DNA from: JAIVGV01 sp032229975
GTDB taxonomy: Bacteria > Acidobacteriota > Blastocatellia > Pyrinomonadales > Pyrinomonadaceae
Assembly (NCBI GenBank): GCA_032229975.1
Contig: JAVXVG010000015.1
Location: forward strand, 8,611 to 72,610
DNA: 64,000 bases
Reading direction: 5' to 3'
Below are positions 45,701 through 52,173 of this stretch, piece after piece (positions within the stretch are counted from its first letter, which is position 1; each line of letters opens with the position of its first letter). The notes beneath the pieces were generated by a model. The model saw only the letters and a list, made by a program, of their open reading frames with translations, did no database searches and had not been told where the DNA came from. A program made the translations under genes and the position numbers.

Positions 45701-45781
45701 GTCAGACATGAGGCGTCCGAAGAGATCCCCACGGCGATTGTTATCCTTTTCAAGGATGCGGATTGATGTGGCTTCTTGCAC
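42779..45781 (-). CDS. Nuclease-NACHT NTPase, probable antiphage NLR-like protein
   Basis: The 1000-residue protein starts with a restriction-endonuclease-like domain: LFGRLMSDLFIALGYEV, then the catalytic Asp49 in SGREIDL and ECK (Glu64-Lys66) in AVAECKAT, a PD-(D/E)xK pattern. A NACHT domain follows, with Walker A APGGGKST (residues 311-318) and Walker B KVLLLVDGLDEI (Asp401, with the NACHT-specific DGLDE). The C-terminal 350 residues are helical and repeat-like, a likely sensor. Bacterial NACHT proteins with nuclease effectors defend against phage by degrading DNA after sensing. It lies alone beside an integrase. The GTG start has no ribosome site; an ATG 24 codons later is possible. Confidence 0.85.
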   Translation of the reverse strand: MQEATSIRILEKDNNRRGDLFGRLMSDLFIALGYEVPRLNIHKSGREIDLSSDHRLEARRAVAECKATGDPIGGGDLNKFVGALDAEHLDETPVTGYFVSLSGFTETAVEQELRRQRTKIITLTGTQVVDEMVRGRILIDKSRATELAGRHCAGRDDLVLDPSVDLLAHERGWVWSVYYTEGKARTHFALIHSDGTPLARAIADEVIASDRYCGGELHALSCLNPAPTADLGTMPDATDALSAYRHYLEQECGYIQLDGLPADSDVGSRRLRLENLFVPLHLDVEVAKNTTERKPVGAVVDENPRMAILAAPGGGKSTLIKRLAVAYINPSRREQIADGLSEKDWLPLFFRCRELRGLARGSFADLVDAIAHREPVRQHAEIFRDHVDRALLAGKVLLLVDGLDEISDPGDRAAFVCTLRAALQAYQGIALIVTSREAGFRHVASHLAPVCIQTKLSSLDESDIQRLTVAWHREVIGDSDKVRSDAEQLAKTITLNDRISRLTTNPLLLTTLLLVKRWVGSLPTRRSVLYGKAVEVLLMTWNTEGHEPIPEEEALPQLCFVASAMMFEGVQKVSRPRLITLLQQARASLPTELGYVKGTVDEFIHRVEDRSSLLMMTGLDVENGRLVEFFEFRHLTFQEFLTARAVVEGWHPGRNETDTIVSVLQSHFEDEQWREVIPLAAVLGGRSSEVLIQQLTRDVTAIHPDQAYRNNTLIALINCLADEAAARPETILAAVRQLIRLGSLLHGINSTPALVRGRYGAEFRKEAGKSFLSPDADLASSGDALLVAVWWQTLANNDPSGYKLAAQQLTEMLDSSVTLSRCEGATGLGWLCSHTRPEPDTDLIVEKDLVGGILVTMLDGTPAELCAALYALSALSNAEVWTTQPNLELDFRIFQLWTNHPNSTIRSLAGRFLSSHPLRLRENNRWFAAIPLEAFEDHFRGYGQMSDPDKCISLIVAWHIHALEDATLRHYIVERLDNGVPTLYEGKLQTLKGMIGGELQ

Positions 45782-46134
45782 GAGTGTTTGTAACCAAGGC
45801 TGTCAAGATAGAGACGTAAGAGTGCGGACGAGGAATCCGTTCCCGAGAGTGGCGGATAATATCACAACAAGTAGTCCTTCGCGTTGAGAGGTCAGTCGCT
45901 CAGCAACAGAGTGGTGGAGGGTGGAATTTTAACTGATGCGCGCGTGGGGCAAATCCTAGAGGCAAAGCAGACAAATGAGTAAGGGCGGCGAGGCTCGAAC
46001 ACTCGCCGCCCTTCTCACAACTTTCGTCGTGAGGTCGCGCCCGACCCTCCTAAAGATAAGAGGCGGCGAGGGCAATGATAGCGAAAGTACAGTGTGATGC
46101 AAACTAAAATCAGGATGAGGCAAAGCCGGGATGC
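45782..46134. other. Intergenic region upstream of the NACHT gene
   Basis: About 350 bp with no credible coding frame. It should contain the NACHT promoter. A strong GC-rich hairpin lies at 45981-46013. Codon-like structure is absent on both strands. Confidence 0.4.
45981..46013. terminator. 12-bp-stem GC-rich hairpin
   Basis: The arms AAGGGCGGCGAG and CTCGCCGCCCTT pair perfectly around a 9-nt loop. Reading leftwards it follows the truncated hypothetical gene and is followed by ACTCATTTGTC, so it is a plausible intrinsic terminator for that gene, insulating the NACHT promoter. Confidence 0.6.
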
Positions 46135-46476
46135 TTATTGCGAATCGACGGTCGTGCCGGTACGAGTGTCTAAAGTAACGAAATTTTGATGGCGACTCCT
46201 GTTCTTAAAGAATTTCTTGACCTCGTGGAGATGAGGAAGATCGTCGGCGAAAGAATTCTCTAAGTTCTTTCTCAGGTCTGATAGATTTGTATAAAGGGCT
46301 TTGCCAATAGCAGGGAGAGGAAGTTGAGAAGTTTTGTTGGTGGAAGTGACGGCCATTGTGAGCCGGTTCATATCGATCAGAATGTTTCTCGTCTTATCGG
46401 TCAGCCAGATGCCGTCGTTGACGGCCGAAACGATGTCAGCCAGAAAGCTATGGCAATAATATACTTGACTGACCAA
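46135..46476 (-). pseudogene. Hypothetical gene fragment cut by the IS1595-type element
   Basis: The frame encodes 113 residues, but the first nine codons (MVSQVYYCH) come from the terminal inverted repeat of the transposon. The native part starts SFLADIVSAVNDGIWLTDKT and continues with ILIDMNRLTMAVTSTNKTS and a helical end (DDLPHLHEVKKFFKNRSRHQ). I do not recognise the family. On the far side of the transposon (50052-50086, same strand) a short frame MTVAGPRRTIK ends at the insertion point and could be the missing N-terminus, giving a continuous MTVAGPRRTIK-SFLADIV. No matching target duplication was found, so this reconstruction is tentative. Confidence 0.55.
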
Positions 46477-46477
46477 G
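46450..46477 (+). repeat. Left terminal inverted repeat of the transposon
   Basis: This 28-bp end begins ATGGCAATAATATACTTGAC and ends CTGACCAAG. It is an exact inverted copy of the right end. Confidence 0.92.
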
Positions 46478-46514
46478 TGGGTGGGATTAAATTCGGGGCG
46501 GCGTGACAGGCCGA

Positions 46515-46685
46515 TTATCTCTTGGCGACTTTCTGACGCTCCCGCTTGCGCTGATTCTTCGTTCTCTCTTTCGCTTCTTGTTCTTCAACGGCTGCCTTCG
46601 GAACGGAGACAACGGCACGGAACAGCCTGTCGAATCTCTCAAACGGCGTGCCTTCGGGCGCGGGTTGTTCTGGCGCGGGTTTCAT
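46515..46685 (-). CDS. Small charged transposon cargo protein
   Basis: The 56-residue frame reads MKPAPEQPAPEGTPFERFDR, then LFRAVVSVPKAAVEEQEAKE and a Lys/Arg-rich tail. The TPFERFDRLFRAVVSVPKA block looks like a real helical protein and is reminiscent of short, widespread bacterial proteins of the same kind. Function is unknown; the size and charge would fit an antitoxin or DNA-binding accessory. The frame stays open 13 codons further up, overlapping the methylase stop, and neither start has a strong ribosome site. Confidence 0.6.
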   Translation of the reverse strand: MKPAPEQPAPEGTPFERFDRLFRAVVSVPKAAVEEQEAKERTKNQRKRERQKVAKR

Positions 46686-46705
46686 AGAATTAATGATAGC
46701 TCGTT

Positions 46706-47593
46706 TCAGTGACGAAGGCGACATTTGAACGGAAGCGGGCGCATCGTTGGCGTGAGAAGTTGCGGCAGCTTCGGCACGGTTAGATCGTCTGACAGGAACA
46801 TCGCCTCTACGCCCCTGTATCTGGCCTGTGCGGTGTATTCGAGTTGATAGACGATCCGGCGATGCGGCTCGTAAATCTTCTCCCGCACGGCGGCGTAGTC
46901 ATACGTGACGACCCACGGCTGTTTAAGGCGAGACACGCGCCGCCCAAGTGTCCGATGATCTTCTAACTCGTAGTCGTTCAGATAAAGGTCTTGCCCGTTG
47001 TCTATGTACGGCGGATCATAAAATGTGAACGAGTTGGTGAGCGTCGGAATGATCGTTCTGGTGAACTCTAACGCATCCAAGTTATAAAGCCTGATCCGAT
47101 TCCGATATCGTGCGATCTTTCGGATGCGCCGGATCAGTTCCACCTTACCGAACCTAGCATCAAGCCTCCATTCTCCATCCTGATTCCGACCGCCTATCAC
47201 GCCCCCGCCGATGATGCCGGATCGGTTTGTTCGATTTAGGAAGAAAGCCGCGAAGCCTAGATCGGCAAGATCAGCCGTAGCCCTTGCGTCATAGACTGCC
47301 CGTTGACGATGCCACTCTTCCATCGTCACTTCGACGTTCTCTATTTTTCGGCATAGCGTTTCGGCATCGTGCAATACACAGTGCCAGAAGGCATAGACGG
47401 CGCGGCTGAGATCGTTGATGTGAATGACTGAGGCGTATTCCTCAAAGAGGAGTGCGAGCGCGATGGAAGCCCCGCCCGCATACGGTTCGGCATACTCGAC
47501 ATCAACCAAGCCATTAGCCTCCAAGAGGCGCATGACGACGGGCGCGAGCCGCTTCTTGCCACCGGGGTATCGTAGTGGGGTGTAGATAGGCAC
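46706..47593 (-). CDS. Dam-type DNA adenine N6-methyltransferase (cargo)
   Basis: The enzyme methylates adenine N6 in DNA using S-adenosylmethionine. The 295-residue protein has the D12-class layout: PLRYPGGKKRLAP at the N-terminus, AdoMet motif VEYAEPYAGGASIALAL (residues 33-48), the family block FFLNRTNRSGIIGGGVIGG, and catalytic motif TFYDPPYID (DPPY at 193-196). The target site cannot be read from sequence. It begins at a GTG. It lies 54 bp downstream of the ParB-fold gene within the transposon. Its tail overlaps the possible upstream start of the small cargo protein. Confidence 0.93.
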   Translation of the reverse strand: MPIYTPLRYPGGKKRLAPVVMRLLEANGLVDVEYAEPYAGGASIALALLFEEYASVIHINDLSRAVYAFWHCVLHDAETLCRKIENVEVTMEEWHRQRAVYDARATADLADLGFAAFFLNRTNRSGIIGGGVIGGRNQDGEWRLDARFGKVELIRRIRKIARYRNRIRLYNLDALEFTRTIIPTLTNSFTFYDPPYIDNGQDLYLNDYELEDHRTLGRRVSRLKQPWVVTYDYAAVREKIYEPHRRIVYQLEYTAQARYRGVEAMFLSDDLTVPKLPQLLTPTMRPLPFKCRLRH

Positions 47594-47647
47594 GGCAGTA
47601 GTCTACAACTTTTTTCCTTCGCTGGCCATAGCTGGCTTACAACCGGA

Positions 47648-48961
47648 TCAGGGTGTCCAGATGGCGATAAAGAACGGCTGCAAGCTATCCCAATACGCCC
47701 GCAGATCAATGGGAGCGGGGAAGCCGAGCGGGTTATGAACGTATTGATTCATCTGCGTTATTGACGGGGCGAGGAATGAGTCTTTAGCAGCCGCGCGGTG
47801 GACGGGGATAGCTTGCTGTTTAGTTAGTTTCTGGCGACTCTCCAAGTCGGTGGCCACAGCCACTAACTTTTTCATGAGTGACTTGTCAACGGTGGTCGTG
47901 AGTTTCATGCGCGTAATGTAGTCGTCGGCAGTAAGCTCGATGAACACACGAAACAGCACGCTAACGGCGTTCGTGTAATCGTTCAAGTTTAGCCTTCTCA
48001 GTTCGCTTTCGATCTGCCGATGTCTTAGCTCCGTGACGTTCAGCGTACAGTCGCCGGGGATCAGTTGCTCGCGCTGCCTTAGCGGCTTTGGAGGGGGCGC
48101 GGGCTTAGGCTTAGGCTGTGCCCCCTTCTTGGCGGAAGTGGCACGGCCACTTTTGACCGTCGGCGTGGCAACGATATCAGCGGGCAGAGCGTTCGCGTAC
48201 TTAACGCGATCAGCTTTATGGTAAATCTCCTTCGTCTTGGTTTTGCCCGAAACGAGTCTGTCAACGACGTATATCAATGCCTTGGCCACCTGCGCATCGC
48301 TCGCAAGTCGCACCAATTTCTTGTCTTGTACGTCAACGCCAAGTTTCTCGCGCACTTCGGGCGTACTGAGTAACCGCTTGAGGCTCGCCGTCGGCACTTC
48401 CCGCCGCCTCTCTGGCGTTAGCACGTTATGGTCTTCAAGGAAGTCTAGTGCCTGTGTGTGGACTTCCAGATCGCCCGCGCGTGCCTTGAAGCGCGTTGAT
48501 TCATCCGCGCCCCACCGCACAATGCCCGCGCCCTCACGCTCGCCCGTGTGGCGCAGTTCGATCATGTGCCGTGCCTCTTCGCGGTCTTTCACTACGAGGC
48601 AGTTGATCGCCTCAATAGGGTTTTGCTGATACTCCGCGCTCAGCTTCCGCAACGCGGTCAAGAGGGTGGACGTAAACGCTCCGACCATCAGATCAGGATT
48701 CTCTAAGGCTTGCAACGCCACGAATCGCCGATTTCCTTCAAGCACGACAAAGCGGCGCGCGTCGAACGGCATAACGATTGGCAAGTCGGCCAAGTTCAAG
48801 CCGTGCCTGACAATGTCCTCCGCCAGCACCAAGAGTTTTCTTTGTTGGTGTCGCGCAAACTCGCGCTGCGCTTCGCGCTGCCCGACGTTAGGTTGCGGTA
48901 AGCGCGGGTTTTCCACATCGATCAAGAGATCGGATACAGATATTTCTAGGGTATGCGCCAC
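47648..48961 (-). CDS. ParB-fold (ParB/Srx-like) protein (cargo)
   Basis: The 437-residue protein starts at a GTG with GGAGAG upstream. The N-terminal ParB/Srx fold shows SVSDLLIDVENPRLPQP (ENPR), LAEDIVRHGLNLADLPIVM and the key LEGNRRFVALQALENPD (GNRR, residues 76-79). A helical middle and a Lys/Pro linker (about 295-310) follow. The C-terminal 125 residues form a separate helical domain ending MNQYVHNPLGFPAPIDLRAY WDSLQPFF. ParB-fold domains occur in partition proteins, NTP-dependent switches and nucleases of defence systems. Pairing with an adenine methylase suggests a modification-linked system, not partition. This is inference. Confidence 0.72.
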   Translation of the reverse strand: MAHTLEISVSDLLIDVENPRLPQPNVGQREAQREFARHQQRKLLVLAEDIVRHGLNLADLPIVMPFDARRFVVLEGNRRFVALQALENPDLMVGAFTSTLLTALRKLSAEYQQNPIEAINCLVVKDREEARHMIELRHTGEREGAGIVRWGADESTRFKARAGDLEVHTQALDFLEDHNVLTPERRREVPTASLKRLLSTPEVREKLGVDVQDKKLVRLASDAQVAKALIYVVDRLVSGKTKTKEIYHKADRVKYANALPADIVATPTVKSGRATSAKKGAQPKPKPAPPPKPLRQREQLIPGDCTLNVTELRHRQIESELRRLNLNDYTNAVSVLFRVFIELTADDYITRMKLTTTVDKSLMKKLVAVATDLESRQKLTKQQAIPVHRAAAKDSFLAPSITQMNQYVHNPLGFPAPIDLRAYWDSLQPFFIAIWTP

Positions 48962-49052
48962 GCGGGTTACTCTCCTTCGTGAGTATCGTGAGAACCGGAA
49001 GAACGCCCGCTTGTTCGTTTGCCCCTGCCTTGCCGCTTGTGCGGCGAGGCTT

Positions 49053-50000
49053 TCAGGGCTGAATGGGTTCCAAGACTTCTTTGCCTGTCAGTTCGGAGTA
49101 AGTGAGACGACGGCCTATGACGTTGTTGGCGACGATGAAGAATCTTTCGCCGTCCGTGAGCTTGCGATTATTGAACCGAAAAGATTGCTCGTCAAGGTAG
49201 CGGAACAGGTGAAACGGCTCGACGCTAACGTATGTGCCTTTAAGCCCGCGCTTCAAGAGACTCCAAAAGTTCTCTATGCCGTTGGTGTGAATGTTACCTT
49301 CGACGTACTTTTCAGCGTGGTTGATAACCTGATGGGCGAAGTCACTGTGCAGACCTTCGTAAGCGGTGAAGGCATCCGAGAACAGGATTGCGCCACGCTC
49401 GACGTGCGCGTTGACGAAGCCCTGCAAAGTCTCTGCGTCCCTGTCAGCCACGACGCTGGTGCGGACTTCGCCGTCTCTTGCGAGCGTGCCCACGACGATG
49501 GTTTTACCGCTCGCGCCGCGACCCGTAATCTTCGCCTTGCGTTTGTCGGCGTGCATGTTCCGCGCCTTGCCGCCGATGAACGTCTCGTCAACTTCAACTT
49601 CGCCGCCTAGCTTCTCGAACGAGCCGACGCGCATCGCAAGCCTGATTCTCTGAAGCATGTGCCACGCCGATTTTTGAGTGATGCCTAAGTCGCGGGCTAC
49701 TTCGTATGAGCTAATGCCGTTCTTACAGTTGGCAATGAGCCACATGGCCATCATCCACTTGTCTAATCCAAGCGGCGAGTCCTCAAAGATTGTTCCGACC
49801 TTTAGTGAGAACTTAGCGCGCGGGTGTTTCGCGTAGCACTTCCACAAGCGGGCGTTCGCAAGGTAGGTTACTTTCTCGGAGCCGCACGACGGGCAGCGCA
49901 CTTTGCCGTCCGACCACCGCGCGGCTATCATGTAGTTCTGGCAGTTGTCTAAATCGCTAAAGAACTTGACGGCTTGTTGAAGTGTTTTCGGCGTTTGCAT
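49053..50000 (-). CDS. IS1595 family transposase
   Basis: The 315-residue transposase has an N-terminal zinc ribbon (CPSCGSEKVTYLANARLWKC), an HTH-like helix (YEVARDLGITQKSAWHMLQR) and an ISXO2-like DDE domain. The acidic residues are Asp138 (VEVDETFIGGK) and Asp209 (LFSDAFTAYEG). The third site is in GIENFWSLLKRGLKGTYVSV (Glu243/Asn244) with His264 in EPFHLFRYLDE, as in the family. The frame is intact and begins 23 bp inside the right inverted repeat, so the element may still be active. Confidence 0.95.
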   Translation of the reverse strand: MQTPKTLQQAVKFFSDLDNCQNYMIAARWSDGKVRCPSCGSEKVTYLANARLWKCYAKHPRAKFSLKVGTIFEDSPLGLDKWMMAMWLIANCKNGISSYEVARDLGITQKSAWHMLQRIRLAMRVGSFEKLGGEVEVDETFIGGKARNMHADKRKAKITGRGASGKTIVVGTLARDGEVRTSVVADRDAETLQGFVNAHVERGAILFSDAFTAYEGLHSDFAHQVINHAEKYVEGNIHTNGIENFWSLLKRGLKGTYVSVEPFHLFRYLDEQSFRFNNRKLTDGERFFIVANNVIGRRLTYSELTGKEVLEPIQP

Positions 50001-50022
50001 GTTGTGAAGATAACATGAAACG

Positions 50023-50050
50023 CTTGGTCAGTCAAGTATATTATTGCCAT
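50023..50050 (-). repeat. Right terminal inverted repeat of the transposon
   Basis: This 28-bp end, read on the complementary strand, begins ATGGCAATAATATACTTGAC and matches the left end at every position. Confidence 0.92.
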
Positions 50051-50159
50051 TTTTATAGTTCTGCGCGGCCCCGCAACCGTCATTGACTTTTTTACGAGAA
50101 TACACCACACGGCCGTATAAGCACCTGTCGGACAATTACTGAATGGTTTCACTAGTGGA

Positions 50160-50178
50160 GTGTTTAGTAAAAAATGTG
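50160..50178 (+). repeat. Outlying copy of the TTTAGTAAAA repeat
   Basis: GTGTTTAGTAAAAAATGTG is a diverged, inverted copy of the 19-bp repeats at 40177-40340. The likeness continues for nine further bases (GAAGACATT) shared with the 40274-40299 copy, so the two loci probably have a common origin. Confidence 0.5.
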
Positions 50179-50277
50179 AAGACATTCAGTAACATATCTG
50201 AAGATTTACACCTCTTTCGTTGGGATGGGTGTTTTGGCGAACTCCATCTTACGAAATCCGGCTCTCTCTTCACATTC

Positions 50278-50599
50278 TTATCCCGTACTCACGTTAATAG
50301 AAGCGGTGCCACAAGCAAACAGTTCGCCGAGCGTTTCCACGGTCAGGCGCAACCAATCGGCGATGGCGTGCAGCCTGCGGTGGAAGCGCGAGATGCTCAG
50401 ACGCTCTGACAAGTAGCCGAGTTGAGTGAGTACCCACAAGGCTCTCTCATGGTTATTGTGGAAATACTTGGCGGCGGCCACAGCCACAGTCAAGACTTCC
50501 GCATCCGTGACTTTCGCTAACCTATGGCTGCGGTGGTGCAAAGAGCGCAATCACGTCGTCAATGATGACGTAGCTCGTTATAATCAACTCGTCGTTCAT
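50278..50599 (-). pseudogene. IS982-like transposase remnant, frameshifted and truncated
   Basis: An ATG-started segment (MNDELIITSYVIIDDVIALF) is followed in another frame by HHRSHRLAKVTDAEVLTVAV, AAAKYFHNNHERALWVLTQL and ISRFHRRLHAIADWLRLTVE. These blocks match the N-terminal third of an IS982-like transposase. One frameshift separates the two parts near 50540, and a stop ends the reading after FACGTASINVSTG, before any catalytic residues. The rest of the element is missing. It is debris of an older insertion beside the intact IS1595-type transposon. Confidence 0.75.
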
Positions 50600-50833
50600 G
50601 CGTGTCTCCGGTTCGAGTGAGAGGTTTGGTCACCATCATTCTCAAACCGGAGTCGCATGAACGGCAACTAGCAATCAAGATAAATTCTGAATCACCACCC
50701 TTCACATAAGGAGTCGGTGACGCTACATTGACACTGCGCTAATAAAGATTATAATTTTTTCGATTCCCTATTTGGCCGGAGTTACCTCAATGCGAACCTT
50801 GCTACTTAACCTCAGATCTCACACATTGACCTC

Positions 50834-51571
50834 ATGCTTTATCCCCACATAACCAAAGACGAAACCAATCCTAACCTTATTAAGGTGAAGAACCGACTCT
50901 TGTCCGCGCTCCCACGTGACGAGTTTGAGCGACTATTGCCTCACATGGAGGTCGTCCATAAGAGCCAAGGCAAAATCATTTACGAGCCAGGGGCCACGAT
51001 GGATAATCTTTACTTCCCCAACAATGGCATGATTTCGCTGCTCTCGATGAACGAAGATGGAACGACCATCGAGGTCGCAATGGTGGGCAACGAGGGTGTC
51101 GTCGGCCTCACTTACATTCTTCAACTAAAAACGACGCTCTACGGGGCAATGATTCAACTCCCGTCCGACCTGATCAAAATTAAAGGGGAAGTTGCCGCAG
51201 CAGAGTTCAAGCGTGGCGGCGTGTTCAACAGCCTCCTACTACGGTACACGCACCTACTGCTAACGCAGATCTCGCAGTCGGTCGTATGCAATCGCTTCCA
51301 TCCTATTGAGAAGCGCCTCTGTCGATGGCTCCTCACCGCGTCCTATGGCCTCAAGCTCAACACACTCCACCTCACGCAAGAGATCATCGGACACATGCTC
51401 GGCGTCCCACGCACGGGCGTCACAATGGCGGCCGTGTCACTGCAAAGGGCCGGTCTTATCCGCTATAGTCGCGGCAAAATTGAGTTCGTCAACCGCGAGG
51501 CGATGGAGGCCGCTTCCTGCGAGTGTCACCAAATAATCAAAGAAGAATTGGAGCGATTCCTCGACATTTAA
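50834..51571 (+). CDS. Crp/Fnr family transcriptional regulator
   Basis: The 245-residue protein has an N-terminal cyclic-nucleotide-type beta-roll (HKSQGKIIYEPGATMDNLYF, NNGMISLLSMNEDGTTIEVA, GNEGVVGLTYIL). A dimer helix follows, then a C-terminal HTH (LTQEIIGHMLGVPRTGVTMA, then VSLQRAGLIRYSRGKIEF). The cysteines expected for an Fnr iron-sulphur sensor are absent, and the canonical cAMP-binding Arg-Ser pair is not obvious, so the signal is unknown. It lies upstream of the antiterminator-led biosynthetic operon on the same strand and is a candidate regulator of it. Confidence 0.92.
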   Translation: MLYPHITKDETNPNLIKVKNRLLSALPRDEFERLLPHMEVVHKSQGKIIYEPGATMDNLYFPNNGMISLLSMNEDGTTIEVAMVGNEGVVGLTYILQLKTTLYGAMIQLPSDLIKIKGEVAAAEFKRGGVFNSLLLRYTHLLLTQISQSVVCNRFHPIEKRLCRWLLTASYGLKLNTLHLTQEIIGHMLGVPRTGVTMAAVSLQRAGLIRYSRGKIEFVNREAMEAASCECHQIIKEELERFLDI

Positions 51572-51585
51572 ACGCCGCACCGGAC

Positions 51586-51639
51586 TCTGTCTTAGATCGG
51601 ACTCTGTCTGGTCTAAGACAGAGTCCGATCTAAGACAGA
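51586..51639. terminator. Perfect 24-bp-stem hairpin after the Crp/Fnr gene
   Basis: Arms at 51586-51609 and 51616-51639 pair without mismatch around the 6-nt loop GGTCTA. Each arm contains GGACTCTGTCT-like units, and the left arm overlaps a direct repeat of CGGACTCTGTCT. It begins 14 bp after the regulator stop codon. It can act as a terminator, although no T-run follows; perfect long stems can also be small transposon remnants. Confidence 0.6.
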
Positions 51640-52173
51640 CAAGGCCGCTGCCGTTCGTGTATATATCTCTCATCGTCGTTGGACGGAATGTGCGGACGGT
51701 GTCCTGCAAAGGTCAGTAATTGATTTATCTCGACCTCTTCTGATGTGCCGGTGCCTCTTGGTAAGTAAAGAGCCTGCGCGTGATGACACCATCTCAACGG
51801 GCCGGGTTTATCGAAGTAAGAAGAAAGTCTCTAACGCTTCTTCTAAAGAAGGGTCAGAGTTGAATCGTTAGTAATGCTGGTGCGGCATTTTACCTCAAAT
51901 ATGTGTCACCTCCCCATGCCTCATATTGAACCGTAAAGGCAAGACAATCACAAAACACTCAACACTTAATATGCACTGACATTCGAGGCGCGCAATCTCT
52001 GACGGTCTCTCCCATTTAAGTTCACCGGATCAATATGGGAGTCTGGCCCGCATGCGTGCCTGTGGCATAGGTGTGACTCGTTTATAGTAGTGATTAAGTA
52101 CCTGACTCTTTTGAGCCGTTGAAGCATTACTCTCTGGAGGTCGACTGTCTGGAAGCGGATTACAGGGGGACTT
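51640..52173. other. Long leader region upstream of the antiterminator gene
   Basis: About 530 bp with no coding frame of protein-like quality on either strand. A small hairpin with CTTCTTCTAAAGAAG lies near 51836-51850. The region should contain the promoter and untranslated leader of the biosynthetic operon, and possibly the recruitment site for the UpxY-type factor. I cannot identify a known recruitment element such as ops. Confidence 0.4.

Larger units (their letters stand above)
46450..50050. mobile_element. IS1595-type transposon with methylase and ParB-fold cargo
   Basis: Perfect 28-bp inverted repeats bound a 3.6-kb unit that contains an IS1595-family transposase near its right end and three further genes on the same strand: a ParB-fold protein, a Dam-type methylase and a 56-residue protein. 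Ordinary IS1595 elements carry only the transposase (about 1 kb). Members with passenger genes are known in the family. Flanking 8-mers (46442-46449 and 50051-50058) do not match, so a target duplication is absent or has decayed. Confidence 0.88.

Noticed and set aside
45801..45806. A TTGACA box on the minus strand as the NACHT promoter -35 element
   Set aside because: The matching -10 position would fall on the start codon, and no TATAAT-like sequence is present there.
41529..51939. A 14-bp direct repeat TTGAACCGTAAAGG at 41529-41542 and 51926-51939 as possible attachment sites
   Set aside because: Several 14-mer matches are expected by chance in a 64-kb window, the flanks differ, and neither copy lies in a tRNA or gene end.
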